Part shown: piece by piece, positions 1 to 11,489 of the stretch
Layout of the letters: every line of letters begins with the position of its first letter
Numbering within the stretch: position 1 is the first letter of the stretch
Origin: Conchocele bisecta
Taxonomy: Eukaryota > Mollusca > Bivalvia > Lucinida > Thyasiridae
Assembly: GCA_029237695.1 (NCBI GenBank)
Contig: CM055277.1
Coordinates: 39,776,242-39,840,241, forward strand
DNA length: 64,000 bases
Direction of reading: 5' to 3'
Program-made: the position numbers and the translations under genes
The notes under the pieces: model-generated
Databases searched by the model: none
What the model was told of the DNA's origin: nothing
Seen by the model: only the letters and a program-made list of their open reading frames with translations

Positions 1-1125
1 GTCTATACTTTTATATGAAAACTGTAAATTTATATACTGTCATTTCGGCTAATTCTGCGCATCGGCTAATGCGCAAATCGCGTCAACTTTAACATTGTGT
101 ACGTCATAATACAATATGTGGATTTCGGAATAAACATGCTGATTAATTGCTACACTGTGGCATAATTTCCGATAGTTTGGTAAAAAGTTATTCTGAATGT
201 AATCAAAATGTGTAAAACCTTTGACCCTGCTGATGGAAATGCCGTCTTATTTACTAAATTAACTGTTCAACTGAGAAACTAACCTGTCATGATGTCGCTG
301 GATAGTTCTACTGCAAGTTTAATACCATGCAACTTTGCTATGCTGATCCAGTATGCTGTTCACCCTGTTGTTAATATTACCAGATGCGCAGCATTAGCAG
401 GAAAAGATGTGACGTCATACACTTAGTGACAGTCAAAACGTTATGACATTTTACCTGCATGACGTCTTTGAACTGCGTTGAATATTCAGGAATTTTCTTT
501 TACTCAATATGGTATGTTAATGACATTTAAATTTGTTTGGAAAGTCTTAGGTGCGCAGAATGTGCCGACACCATTGTAATCAATTTGTCACTTTTTAAAA
601 AACATTAGTTCGGAAAAATAGAACTTTTGATAAAAAATCCTGCTTCCATGGCAACCGTTGCCATGGAAAACATTGACTGATTGATGATACTAAAAGAAAA
701 CAGTGAAATTTTAAACAAAATCGGAGTTTACCCCTATGCAATTTTTTTTTTTTTTACAGAGAATTGGTCTTAATATTTATAGATAATCAGGAAGTGAATG
801 TGTTTGATTTTAAGAAGCGAATTAAGGTTAGTATAATGTGTATTGGTACAGTTTACACTCAAAATCTTTGTTAATTAGCAACTGTATCGAAATCCCTCCC
901 CAAATAGCAGTTTGGACACGCTGTATAACACATTGCATACAAATATGTATAGGTGAGGCAGAATTTACGAGTTTGGCACCTTGTATATTGATATATTAAG
1001 CACACCCGGGTGCATTTGAATTGTTTTGTACTGTACATTGTTTAGAAAGTGTTCCATATAATGTACCGGTATATCTGCAAAAAATAATTGACCATCCAAA
1101 CCTCGCAAAACGCATCCGTGCTCTA
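1..1125. other. No gene recognised
   Basis: AT-rich unique-looking sequence. It holds a perfect 25-base hairpin at 644-668 made of TTCCATGGCAA and its reverse around CCG. GGCTAAT words near 45-75 resemble those at 29325 and 29710. Confidence 0.5.
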
Positions 1126-1153
1126 GGGGCCCGTTTCACTAAAGTTTGTACGA
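1126..1153. mobile_element. Left end of a GGCCCGTTTCACTAAA MITE
   Basis: GGGGCCCGTTTCACTAAAGT with TTGTACGACT matches this family's terminal repeat. It runs directly into the large foldback at 1154. A matching half-palindrome, ATTTACATTTATTGAGCATA, lies at 1890-1920, which suggests the foldback and later sequence interrupted this MITE. Confidence 0.55.
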
Positions 1154-1733
1154 CTACTGTCTGTTTCACGAAAGCTGCCCAAATTTTACGGCCATATAGA
1201 CATTTCAAAAACAATATTATTTTCGATAATATTAAATTAAAGGAACATTTAAGAATGAGCCTTCTTTTTATTTCGTGAAATTCGGTCAAATATTGATTTT
1301 ATTACGAAAAATTAGTTTGTCTATGGGAATTTATAAAACATGGGGGAAAAAGATGTAAAGGAGTGTGGGAGGAGTCAAAAAACTATTTTTTTTGGAAATT
1401 GTCTCCGAAACCTGACTAGATAGCTTGGATATGATCTAACTAAGAAAACAAAAGTTAAATTTTAAAAATCGGTCCAGTATTTCTGAAATTCAAAAAAATT
1501 TCCGCATGTTAAATCCCCATAGACATCTTCACTCCGTGAAGATGTCTATGGGGATTTAACATGGGGAAATTTTGTTTTCGCAATAAAATCAATATTTGAC
1601 CAAATTTCACGAAATAAAAAGAAGGCTCATTCTTAAATTTTGATAACATTTAATATTATCGAAAAAATACTGTTTTCGAATTGTTTATATGGGTGTAAAA
1701 TTTGGGCAGGTTTCGTGAAACAGACTATAGTAG
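1154..1733. mobile_element. Large foldback element, about 580 bp
   Basis: Outer arms are CTACTGTCTGTTTCACGAAA and its reverse at 1711-1733. The arms continue through CTGCCCAAATTTTACGG and AATGAGCCTTCTTTTTATTT to a near-perfect central hairpin at 1505-1563 (TTAAATCCCCATAGACATC). Inner sequence (ATCAATATTTGA, AACATGGGG, AAAATCGGTCC) is shared in reverse with the elements at 3500 and 52311. A remnant of the outer arm sits at 24950. Confidence 0.8.
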
Positions 1734-1935
1734 AGGGGGGTCGTCTGTTTTCGGCCATCTAAGGCATAAACATATACTATGTACAAACTCAGTTTCGATT
1801 AAACTGTATTACATATTTTGACGAGTCATTTGCCATATTCTGCCCATACGTTTGACAACCATTCAATGTTATCAGGCATACAATTATTGAATTTACATTT
1901 ATTGAGCATAGGCTGCATATGTAGGTAGAGTCGTG

Positions 1936-2200
1936 TCAGTTCAAAATCATTGCGTAATTTACTTTTACAAATGGATTATTGATTTTCTTCATTACTTAAT
2001 AGGGAACAAAGGATAAAAAAAAAAAAAAAAAAAAAATTAAACATTCACTTATTTGAGCCGCAAAAAGTTTTTGCAGCTGAACTAAGTGAATTTTCAACTT
2101 TATGACAGTATTTTCACTACTCAATTTCAAAATCAATGTTTATTTTCACATTGCTGTGCGTATTTTGTACTCCCACTTTTGATAATCAATGCGTATTCAT
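1936..2200 (-). mobile_element. Element of the GCTCCAGATAAGGTGCG family, inverted copy
   Basis: The reverse complement matches 2800-3085: TTTACTTTTACAAATG, AATAGGGAACAAA, GCAAAAAG, and CAATGCGTATTTTCACATTG. It includes a run of about 22 A at 2015-2036. The two opposed copies form an inverted pair about 600 bp apart. Confidence 0.7.
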
Positions 2201-2351
2201 CTGGACCTCTGCTCTGGCCTCGACCTGCCGCCATTATTAGTCGAGCTGTGTTGACTGGCTTGACAGGTAATTCAGGCTCGTATTACCCATCAAACTGACC
2301 AATCAAAACACAAGAAATTTATCTGTGGTATGACAATGGTTGTTTTCTCTA

Positions 2352-2551
2352 TATGTGGCTGGAGAAATGGGGCTTATGAGTTTTGTGACCAGTTAGATCC
2401 AGATTAGCCTGTGCATCCATTCCATCAATGAAACAATTGTCATGCTTCTAACAAAGATCATTATCGGGCTACATGAGTGCTATATGATCAAGAGGTAAAC
2501 TTGTCACAAATGCTATAAGCCCCATTTTCTTCAGTCACAGCCACATTTACA
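2352..2551. mobile_element. TIR element, GTGGCTGTGACTGGAG family
   Basis: Ends are ATGTGGCTGGAGAAATGGGG and AAGCCCCATTTTCTTCAGTC then ACAGCCACAT. An interior TCCATCAATGAAACAA matches other copies. A roughly 45-bp near-repeat (ATTTATCTG...GATGACAATGG) occurs just before it and again at 2704-2746. Confidence 0.75.
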
Positions 2552-2790
2552 CTTCAAAGGTTAGCCTTATTGTGGACTTTTATTTCCGAGTATGGAATGT
2601 CATTGAACCAATTTAGATTTAATCTTAACTAGAAATGTCATAAGCAAATCATGATATCAGGTTTGGAACCATCATATACGTGTACATGTATATGCAACCC
2701 ATGAAATTTATCTGCAGGATGACAATGGCAATCATTCTCTATATACATGTATCTACTGGTGATCCAGATCTCCAGATAAGGTGCGTATTG
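2552..2790. other. No gene recognised
   Basis: AT-rich spacer containing the second copy of the GATGACAATGG direct repeat and ACATGTA words. Confidence 0.5.
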
Positions 2791-3090
2791 GTGTATTTTA
2801 CGCACTTATTTTAGCACAATACGCATTGATTATCAAAAGTGGGCATACAAAATACTTACAGCAATGTGAAAATACGCATTGATTTTCAAATTTAGTAGTG
2901 AAAATACTGTAATATAGTTGAACATTTACTTACTTGAACTGCAAAAAGCAAAGCGTTTGCTTTTTGCAGCTCAGATAAGTGAATTTTTAAATTTGTTTTA
3001 TTTTTATCATTTGTTCCCTATTTGATAAGGTGGAAAATCAATAATACATTTGTAAAAGTAAAGAACGCATTGAATTTGAAATCTGGGGTA
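2791..3090 (+). mobile_element. Element of the GCTCCAGATAAGGTGCG family
   Basis: Starts with CTCCAGATAAGGTGCG and carries ATTACGCACTTATTTTAGCA-like sequence, ATACGCATTGATTATCAAAA and a GCAAAAAGCAAAGCGTTTGC hairpin. It ends near TTGAATTTGAAATCTGG. A related copy is at 6905-7228. Confidence 0.75.
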
Positions 3091-3282
3091 TACCGTAATA
3101 CTCTTTAGATGTAACACTTATCTGGAGCGCTGTGATCCATTTCTGATTCAGGTGGTATTGGATCTGCTGTCTGCTGAGTAACAGACGATGTATCAAATAA
3201 CACCATAACCTTTGTCTGTGGAGCTAGTGCCATGGGAACAGGTAAGAGAAATGTTGCTTTCTCTCTTCTCATAAATATTACC
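3091..3282. other. No gene recognised
   Basis: Short unique-looking stretch. Its minus-strand open frame shows no recognisable family. Confidence 0.5.
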
Positions 3283-3440
3283 ATACTAACCCTAAATATT
3301 TGGACATAATTTAATCTTGGAAACACATATACATATCTGATGCCCTGTACCAAACAATGTCCAACTGTTTAGGGACAGTGTGGTTGTATTGTTTTATCAT
3401 AATAACTACAGTAGAACCTCTCTAAATCGGACACCCATGC
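3283..3440. mobile_element. MITE fragments including a CAGTAGAACCTCTC end
   Basis: ACTAACCCTAAATATTTGGA belongs to the family also present at 34560 and 58085. ACAGTAGAACCTCTCTAAAT then CGGACACC resembles ends of pogo/Tc1-type elements. It is also seen at 4254, 6700, 7275 and 21065. Confidence 0.5.
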
Positions 3441-3449
3441 AGTCTCTGT

Positions 3450-3905
3450 ATCCTTAGTTTTATTCGTTTCATTGTCACCTACATTCTGTTCCATGTGTTG
3501 TCACCCTCCCCGAAAACAATTATTTGATGAAATTCCACCAAATATGGATTTTATTACGGAAAAACGATTTTCCTATGGGAATTTAACATGGGGGCTAAAA
3601 ATAATTTTGGAATTTGTGGACCGATTTTCAAAATCTAACTTTTGTTTTCTTAGTTACATCATTTCCAAGCTACATGTATCTAGTGAGGTTTCAAAGTTAA
3701 TTTACAAAATTGTTCGTTTTTCTACTCTTCCTGCAACTGCAATTTTCGCAATAAAATCAATATTTGATGGAATTTCATCAAATATTTTTTTTTTAAGGAG
3801 GGTGACTTGTTTGTTATTGATGAAAAAGTACTTACATTTAAATATGTTTTAGATTTAATGTGTTTAATAGCCAAAAGTTCATCGGCAGCAAAATGTGGAA
3901 CAGAC
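3450..3905. mobile_element. TIR element with GTCACCCTCCC arms and longer flanks
   Basis: GTCACCCTCCC at 3500 and GGGAGGGTGAC-like sequence ending at 3806 enclose ATTTGATGAAATTCCA and its inverse, TTTCCTATGGGAATTTAACA, and GACCGATTTTCAAAATCTAA. Flanking GACTTGTTTGTTATTGATGA and AGCAAAATGTGGAACAGACAG also match, in reverse, sequence before the 52311 copy, so the whole element is longer than the inner repeats. Confidence 0.7.
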
Positions 3906-3914
3906 AGTATATCT

Positions 3915-4192
3915 GTCGCCTATTTCACCAACATTGCAAAGTATACTTATCTAGCAAAGTATACTTTCAGGGAGAAATTTGCAATATAAGGATAAATTTA
4001 TGAATTTTTATTATACTGAATTTATTACATTAAGTGATAATGTATTCAGTATAACGATTCTGCATACTTTTAATCATAACATATATGCAGTGGTTAGTTA
4101 TGAAATAATGCATTTTTGGGAAACGTGTACTTTGCTATATACATGATATAAGTATACTTTGCAATTTTGATGAAATTTGCTACTGATGATAA
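3915..4192. mobile_element. Foldback MITE, CAAAGTATACTT family
   Basis: Ends CGCCTATTTCACCAACATTG and TTGATGAAATTTGCTACTGA are inverted. Repeats of CAAAGTATACTT and GCAAAGTATACTTATC lie inside each end. The centre is ATACTGAATTTATTACATTA with a shortened inverse. Confidence 0.8.
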
Positions 4193-4249
4193 TGCCTGTT
4201 CAAGTTCGTGAAGCACACCTGCATGATCTAACATAGTCATACGTCTGAT

Positions 4250-4425
4250 TTACAGTGGAACGTCTCTAAACCGGACACCCTGGGGACCTCCCAGGGGGTC
4301 CAGTTTAGAGACTTCCCACTGTATATTTGGAAACAATTCGTTTTGGGGAACCCCTATTTTATATGGGCTTCTTAAAACAAATGGTGTCCGAATATTCATG
4401 GTTATTACGGTATACTGTCTGTATT
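4250..4425. mobile_element. Paired pogo-like hairpin and TTTGTTTT MITE fragment
   Basis: CAGTGGAACGTCTCTAAACC then GGACACC, with the inverted partner GGTCCAGTTTAGAGACTTCC, forms a 70-bp hairpin at 4252-4323. It runs into the CTTAAAACAAATGGTGTCCG family. Confidence 0.6.
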
Positions 4426-4587
4426 TCAATAGTGGATTCAAAACATTATTGGAATAATATGCTTCTTGGAGTCGGATTTAAGGCCAGGAAATTTATTTTC
4501 TTCAGTTGAAAGGTTGAACCTCTCTAAGTATTCTAAGCAGGAACGTATGTTCAATTTTGAGTGGATTTACTGTAATAATACTATTTT

Positions 4588-6180
4588 TAGCTCACCTGAG
4601 CGAAGTTCATGTGAGCTATTGTTACCGCAATGTGTCCGTCGTCCGTGAACATTTTCAAACGTCTTCTCCTCGGTAACCATTGGGCCTATAGTCACCAAAC
4701 TTCATGGTCATGGTCCTTAGGTAGGGGGATTACAAAATTGTTAAAATGACGTCATTACGTAATCCAAGATGGCCGCCGTCTAAAAATAGCACAAATTCTT
4801 CAAAAATCTTCTTCTCAAGAACCGCCAACCGGATTTCAACAAAACTTGGTATGAATGATCGATGTACAGTGCTCTTTCAAAGTTGTTAAAATGGTGACCC
4901 CGGGATCAAAAATGGGTGTAGCCCATGTGGTCAAATTGTGGTCAAATTTTATTTTTGACCAAATATGGTCATGTTATATATCAAATCGAAGGTAACAATG
5001 AGGCGATCACTCTGGTGCATTTTTTGTCGAAATTGGATGGTCATGTCATCCAAGATGGCCGCCAAACTTAAAAGTTATGGTCCATGGGTGAAGCCTTTTC
5101 AGATTTGTTAAAATGGTTCACTATCCAAGATGGCCGCCATCTAAAAGTATGGTCATGGGTGAAGCCTTCAGATTGTAAAATGGAGGTCATCACTAACCAA
5201 GAATGCATCTAAAAAATAGCATATCAAAAAAAACGGTTATTCTCATGACGTGCCATTTCGACGAAACTTGTAGGAATGATCGATGTACAATGCTCTTTCA
5301 AAGTTGTTAAAATGGTGTCCCCGGGGTCAAAAATGGGCGTGGCCCGTGGGGGTCAACTTGGTGTCAAATTTGATTTTTGACCGAATATGGTCATGTCTAT
5401 ACCAAATCAAAGGTATCAAAGAGGCGATTGCTCTGGTGCATTTTTTGTCGAAATTGGATGGTCATGTCATCCAAGATGGCCGCCAAAAGGTCAAAAGGTC
5501 GTTCTTTTATTAGAGATTTAAAAATTCTTCTTGACACGAACCGCTTGGCCCATGGTGGCCAAACTTTACAGTTATGGTCCATGGGTGAAGCCTTGTCAGA
5601 TTTGTTAAAACGGAGGTCGTCGCTAATCCAAGATGGCCGCCATCTAAAAATAGCACAAATTCTTAAAAAATCTTCTTCTCATGAACCGCCAGCCGGATTT
5701 CGATGAAACATGGTAGGAATGATCGATGTAGAATGCCCTTTCAAAGGTGTTAAAATGGTGACCCCGAGGTCAAAAAATGGGCGTGGCCCATGGGGTCAAA
5801 TTTTATTTTTGACCGAATATGCTCATGTCATATATCAAATTGAAGATATCGATGAGGCGATTGCTCTCGTGCAATATTTGTCGGAATCAAATGATTATGT
5901 CATCCATGATGGCCGCCAAAAGGTCCATTTATTCGAGATTTTGAACGTCTTTTTCTCAGAAACCACATGGCCGGCCAAACTTCATAGTAAGTTAAGATCC
6001 TTGGGTGAAGCATTTTCAGATTTGGTAAAATGAGTCATCGCTTAATCCAAGATGACCGCCATCTAAAAGTAGCACAATTTTTTTAAAACACATGAAGTCA
6101 ATGTCACATTCTCCTCTGGTACGTGTTCATGGAGTCAGTTGAGCGAATTAGGGCCATCATGGCCCTCTTGTTTATGACTG
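4588..6180. repeat. Tandem-core element with GATGGCCGCC units, about 430 bp
   Basis: Opens with hairpin AGCTCACCTGAGC...GTGAGCT at 4590-4618. Three main units follow with GATCGATGTA marks at about 4858, 5279 and 5720 and repeated CCAAGATGGCCGCC and GGTGACCCCG. It closes at 6151-6171 with hairpin AGGGCCATCATGGCCCT followed by CTTGTTT. Apparent 60-109 residue frames are translations of the repeat. Confidence 0.85.
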
Positions 6181-6204
6181 CAACACACATGTATGCATAC
6201 CTTG

Positions 6205-6690
6205 GGTGTGCTCAGTTATACAGAGCTCCAGATAAGCTGCGTATTTGCTTAAATACCCAAATTTTAAAATTGCCAAAAACCCAATTGAAATCAGAAGTAG
6301 CGAGTATCAAAAACAGCCCTTCCAGCGGTCCTATAATTCCTATATTTTTCAGACTTTTTCAAAATGTCCTATAATATCCTATATATTTTTTGGGTAAGCA
6401 AAAGGTTGCTTTTTCTTTGGTTAAAATAGAACTTTTTTGTTAAATTTGTTGCACTAAATTCATCATGCAATTTAAAGGCCATCCATAAGTCTCCAAGGAG
6501 ACAATTCTAATGAAATGCCAAGACATGTTTTCATTTCGAAGCAAACTATCTCTAATTGCTGTCTGTTGATGTGTAAACAGTAGTGTGATTTTATTTTACC
6601 CAATTAAAATTTTGAAACACCCACTTGCTTCAGAAATGATGGAGTGACAATACTCAATTACTAATTCCTTATCTGGAGCCTTGATCATAT
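6205..6690 (+). mobile_element. TIR element, GCTCCAGATAAG family (TTAAATACCCAA type)
   Basis: Starts AGAGCTCCAGATAAGCTGCG, contains TTGCTTAAATACCCAA and TTTTACCCAATTAAAATTTT, and ends ATTCCTTATCTGGAGCC. The ends are inverted repeats. A related copy is at 20645-21015 and a reversed one at 13262-13612. Confidence 0.75.
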
Positions 6691-6694
6691 ACCT

Positions 6695-6905
6695 GATTTA
6701 CTACGGAACCTCACTAAATTGGACACCATCGGGACCCCCCAGCGTGTCCGGTTTATTAAGACTACTGTAATAGGTGCTCATCCAAATTTTGGAATAATCG
6801 AGTGGAACAATTTCTAAACTTCTAAACAAATGTTTAAAAATAATATAAAATGATCAGTTGTGACAGCTACATGTACATACCCGAACCTTCATTATATACC
6901 TAATT
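6695..6905. mobile_element. pogo-like hairpin fragment
   Basis: ACGGAACCTCACTAAATTGG then ACACC, with the inverse GTCCGGTTTATTAAGACTAC. Featureless AT-rich sequence follows. Confidence 0.5.
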
Positions 6906-7303
6906 TATTTTTTCGAGGTATGCACAGCTCCAGATAAGGTGCGTAATGGTGTATTTTACGCTCTTATTTTAGCAGAATACGCATTGATTATCGAAAGTGG
7001 GAGTACAAAATGCTCACAGCAATGTGAAAATACGCATTGATTTTCAAATCGAGTAGTAATAAAGTACTGTAATAAAGTTGATAATTCACTTAGTTGAGCT
7101 GCAAAAACAGTATTTGCCTTTTGAAGCTCAAATAAGTGAATTTTTGTTCACTCCCTATTTAACAAGGAAGAAAATCAATGATACATTTGAAAAATGTAAA
7201 ATACACATTGAATTTGAAATCTGGAAATTGGAATGAAAATATTTCAAAATGTTCATACACCCTAAAACACTGAGGTTTTCTGGTTTAGAGAGGTTTTACT
7301 GTG
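6906..7303 (+). mobile_element. Element of the GCTCCAGATAAGGTGCG family
   Basis: CAGCTCCAGATAAGGTGCGT, ATACGCATTGATTATCGAAA and GAGCTGCAAAAACAG match 2791-3090. A fragment GGTTTAGAGAGGTTTTACTG at 7281-7300 is a pogo-like end. Confidence 0.7.
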
Positions 7304-7384
7304 TAATAAATGTATATCCATAGTTTGCTTAATTTACTAGTGATAGAGAGAGAGTTAAAATGCTTGCTCAACTGCCATACAACT

Positions 7385-7626
7385 GGGGGCTGTTTCACTA
7401 AACTTTGTACAACTAAAATATTACAAAGTACAAACTTAAGAATGTCTGTTAATTGCACATTAACAATGTTTTCTTGTAAACAATTACGGATTTACATTTA
7501 TTGAGCATAGGCTGCATATGCAGCCTATGCTCAATAAATGTAAATCCATCAATTGAAATTTCCAGACGATCCTAAATTTGCACTTATGAACATTTTAGTC
7601 ATACAAAATTTAGTGAAACGGGCCCC
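7385..7626. mobile_element. Palindromic MITE, GGCCCGTTTCACTAAA family
   Basis: Ends GGGGGCTGTTTCACTAAACT and AGTGAAACGGGCCCC. The centre is a perfect palindrome spanning ATTTACATTTATTGAGCATA, GGCTGCATATGCAGCC and the reverse. It is among the best-preserved copies in the window. Confidence 0.9.
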
Positions 7627-7955
7627 TGGGCTGTGTTATAGACATGTACATGTATAGTGTTTCACAATCGGACACATTTTGAAATCGTTAAAAATTGGCA
7701 GGACATTTCAGTCAATTCTCCATTATAACCATTCATCATTGTAAGATCACTACGTTAATACTGCACAAATATCACTTAAGTGACACTTTAATGGAGGATC
7801 CTGTTTAATGAATCATATGCCCCCACAAAAATGGGGCTAACAAAGATTTTGACTGCTGTCTGCTCCACGTTTTGCTCCGTACAAAGTTTTTTGCTATTAA
7901 ACCACCTTAAATCTAAACTATAAAATGTAATGTATTTTTGTTAACATAACAAAAA
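7627..7955. other. No gene; outer part of the GTCACC element
   Basis: GCCCCCACAAAAATGGGGC at 7820-7838 is a hairpin. TCTGCTCCACGTTTTGCTCC then GCTATTAAACC matches the outer flank of the 52311 element. Confidence 0.5.
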
Positions 7956-8162
7956 GTCACCTTCCCCAATGTTTATTATTTGGTTAAATTCCTTCAAATA
8001 TTTGATTTTTATTGCGGAAGAGGTAGATTTTCAGAAATCATTCCAACAAATTCAAACATTGTTCAGAAATTGCCCCCAATTAAATTCCATAGATAAATTG
8101 GTATTTTCCCTAACAAATCAATATTTGATAGTATTCCGCACTAATTCTTTTGGAAGGTGACT
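7956..8162. mobile_element. Shortened GTCACC...GGTGAC element
   Basis: GTCACCTTCCCC and GGAAGGTGAC enclose TTCCTTCAAATATTTG and AATCAATATTTGATAG. This is a diverged, shorter relative of the elements at 3500 and 52311. Confidence 0.65.
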
Positions 8163-8440
8163 TTTTAGCTCACCTGAGCAAAGCTCATGTGAGTATTGTT
8201 ATGGCAAAGTTCCGTCGTCCTTCCTTACCGTGAACATTTCAATCATCTTCTTCTCCGAACGTGCTGAGCCGATATTGGTTAAAACCTTCACAGGATGATA
8301 TAAGGGTGATGCCATATCAGTGTTAAAATGGAGGTCACGACAATCCAAGATGGCCGTCATGGAAAAGTAGGTCATAATTTTCTTAAAAAATCTTCTCTCA
8401 TACGAACCGCCACCTGTCCGTGCAGGCACCGGGGTGGATC
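8163..8440. repeat. 5' end of a GATGGCCGCC tandem-core element
   Basis: TTTTTAGCTCACCTGAGCAA then GCTCATGTGAG is the same 5' hairpin as at 4588. Then come CCGTCGTCC, ATCCAAGATGGCCGTCATGG and CGAACCGCCACC. Confidence 0.8.
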
Positions 8441-8930
8441 AACTATCCTGAGAATATGCTGCAGTAGCCATTGCTTCGTAAAGCGTCCTAAACTGGCTTA
8501 ACCGATTGGGTATCAACTTTTCCGGAACCCACTATACCGGATTTTGCCACATGTACCATTTTGGCTTCTTTATGTGAGAGTTGAGTCGGGCTATGCCCAT
8601 ATAGACAAAAGTAAAGATTACGCTAATCCTTTGACTTTTGAGGGATGGATAAATGATGCTGGTGTGGGTGAGGACCTGGCACCACAGAACAGGTTGTTCT
8701 AATTTCAGGACTGAATATTATATTTTGATTGTAAATGATTGAGTTCGTGGAAGTTGGATTTACCCCCCTCGGACAAGGTGGGAATACGAACACGACCCCG
8801 TACCCGTCGCGTGTAGACTCCCTGAGGCTTGTACCTCTCATGGTCAGAAAAGCGGACGTTAAACCCATTCACTCACTCACCTCCACTCACTCGTCACGAC
8901 CAAACCCCAGGCCGATTTTGACGATACTTT
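8441..8930. mobile_element. Insertion splitting the tandem array; SINE-like piece
   Basis: Unlike the array on either side. It contains GGTGTGGGTGAGGACCTGGC, TTCTAATTTCAGGACTGAAT and GCGGACGTTAAACCCATTCA. The first two recur at 39010-39060 and the last resembles the SINE tail at 30370-30400. Confidence 0.55.
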
Positions 8931-11080
8931 GGTATACGGAAGGATCGATAGTTAGCCGCTGTTGCAGATTTGTTCATATGGTGACCTTGGGTCAAAAATG
9001 GCGTCGCCCGAGGTTCAAATAGGGGACAAAATTTATTTTAACCGACTATAGTCATGTAATATATTCAAATCGAAGGTATTGAGAGACAATCAATCTGGAA
9101 CATTTTTTTGTCTAAATCATATGAATACGTCATCCAAGAAGGCCACCGATTATTCAAATGGTCATATCTTTTACTAAAGATTTCAAACGCATTCGTTTTC
9201 TTGTAAACTGCTTGGCCGATATTTGGCCAAACTAACTGAATTGTCTGTGGTTGAAGCCTGTTCATTTGAGATTAAAATGAGGTCATCCCAAATCCAGAGA
9301 TGGCCCCCGTTGAGAAGTAGTCAAATTCTTAAAATAAATATTCTTCTCACGAACCGCAATGCCGTTTTCGACGATACTGGGTATGAAATGATCGATAGTT
9401 AGCTGCTGTTTCAGATTTGTTCATAAGGGGGCCCCTGGTCAAAAATGGCTCGCCCGGGTCCAAAATAGGTCCCAATTTTATTTTAATACCGAATATAGTC
9501 ATGTAATATACAAAACGAAGGAAGTGACGAGACCGATCACATCGGAGAAATTTTTGTCAAAATCAGAATGATTACGTCATCCAAGATGGCCCCTGTATAG
9601 TTCAAAGGTCAATATTTTACTAATGGATTTCAAACATCTTTTTCTTGTGAACAGCTTGGCCGATATTGGCCAAACGTAACTGTAATGGTCTGTGGGTGAA
9701 GCCTGTTCATTTTTGTTAAAATGGAAGGTCATCCACCAAAATCAAGATGGCCGCCGTTGAGAATGGTCAAATGTCAAAATCTCTTCTCATCAACAATCCC
9801 CATGCCGATAATCGACGAAACTTGGTAAGAATGAATTGATAGTAACCAGCTGTTTTCGATTGTTCATATGGTGTCCCCTGGTCAAAAATGGGTGTGGCCC
9901 GAGGGTCAAATGGGGGTCAAATTTTATTTTTGACAGAATATGGCCATATGGTATATCCCGGATCGACTATATATAGTATATCGGATCGAAATTAATCGAC
10001 AGACGAATCACTTCTACAGCATGTTTTGTCTAAACAATGATTTTTCGTCCAAGAGACACCAAAAGGTAAAAAAGTTGTTTCTTTACAAAAGATTTCAAAC
10101 GTAATATCTTCTTAATGAACTGCTTGGGCCGATATTGGCCAAACTAACTGTAATGGTCTGTGGGTAAGCCAGTCCATTTTGTTAAAATGGAGGTCAACAC
10201 CAAATCCAAGATGTCCGCCGTTGAAAAGTAGTCAAATTGTCCAAAAAATCTTCTTCTCCTCACAAACCTACCAGGCTCATTTCGAACGAAACTTGGTGTG
10301 AATGATTGATATTTTAAACGCTGTTTCAGATTTGTTCATATTGTGGCACATGGGTCAAAATGGCGTGGCCACGAGGTCATCTAGGGTCCAAATTATATTT
10401 TTGACCGACATAGGGTCCATCATAATTATCCAATCCTAGGTATCGACGAACAACACTCTGGAGCAGTTTTGGCCAAAAATCAGATTATTACTTTCATCCA
10501 AGATGCCACCGACAGGGGGGGGGTCAAAAAGGTTGTTTCTTTTACTAAAGATTTCAAAGGACTTCTTCTTGAGAACTGCTTGGCCGATATTGAGAACCAA
10601 ACTTAATTGAAAAGTTTTGTTGGGAAGCACTGTTCATTTTGTCAAATGAGGTCATCACCCAAATCCAAGATGTCCCGCCGTTGAAAAAGTAGGTCAAATT
10701 GTCAAAAAAAATCTCTTCTCACAAACCGCCCGGCCGATTTCTGACGAAACTATTGTATGAAGATCGATAGTTAACGCTGATTCAGAATTTGTTCAAATGG
10801 TGGCCCTCTGGGTCAAAATTGGTCATGCCCGGAGGGTCAAATATGGGGTCAAATTTTATTTTTGACCGAATATGTCCCAATTTAATATATCAAAATCGAA
10901 TTTATAGCAGTAATCACATCACATATCGCAATATATGATGAGATCAGAAGGTACCAACAAATTCTGTGGAACATTTGAAAGTTGTAAGTGAAGAGTACTT
11001 TGTGAAATCAAGATGACCACTATGGAGGCTTTAGTGACGATACAGGCCCATTTGGGCCTCTTGGTTTTGTAATTATGACA
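8931..11080. repeat. GATGGCCGCC tandem-core element, indel-rich continuation
   Basis: About five units of roughly 450 bp, marked by GATCGATAGTTA-like words near 8943, 9389, 9836, 10305 and 10763. It ends with hairpin AGGCCCATTTGGGCCT followed by CTTGGTTTT at about 11044-11068. Single-base gains and losses are far denser than in the 4588-6180 copy. Confidence 0.8.
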
Positions 11081-11199
11081 AAGTACTTACATTAAAATAT
11101 TTGTATGCCCCCCCCCCCCCCCCCCCCTACCAATGTATTCACAACTATTTCAATAATGCTTGCCCACAATGTCCTGTCTAGGGATGGTGCTTTTCTTCA
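11081..11199. repeat. Poly-C tract with flanking AT-rich sequence
   Basis: A run of about 21 C is centred near 11118. Confidence 0.9.
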
Positions 11200-11420
11200 C
11201 ATACGAACAAATACTACCCACATAACCCAAACACCTAGTTTTCAGGTCACTAGGACTTAGTTCACCTTGTTTATAAGGCAAATCGCAAGTGGGTTTCCTC
11301 CGGTTCTCCGGTTTCCTCCACATTAATGACCGCCCTTACGCCTTCAATGTGCCAACGAAGCATTTAGATAAGTGCTTCTCACACGCTTGTTGTAATCATT
11401 GTAAAATAAATAAATTTTAA
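11200..11420. mobile_element. SINE-like dispersed repeat with A-rich tail
   Basis: Contains GTGGGTTTCCTCCGGTTCTC then CGGTTTCCTCC, a phrase I associate with repeats of marine invertebrates. It ends GTAAAATAAATAAATTTTAA. Which SINE or LINE family it belongs to is not determined. Confidence 0.5.
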
Positions 11421-11489
11421 ACCTTTAATACATGTGTAAATATAATATACTCAATGATTTCGTTTGATCCATTAAACTGTAATTGGAAA

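Noticed and set aside
3472..3852. 126-codon + frame
   Set aside because: Spans the inverted-repeat element at 3500-3806; no protein family is recognised.
5377..6033. Frames of 107-109 codons
   Set aside because: Translation of GATGGCCGCC repeat units, with the same peptide words recurring.
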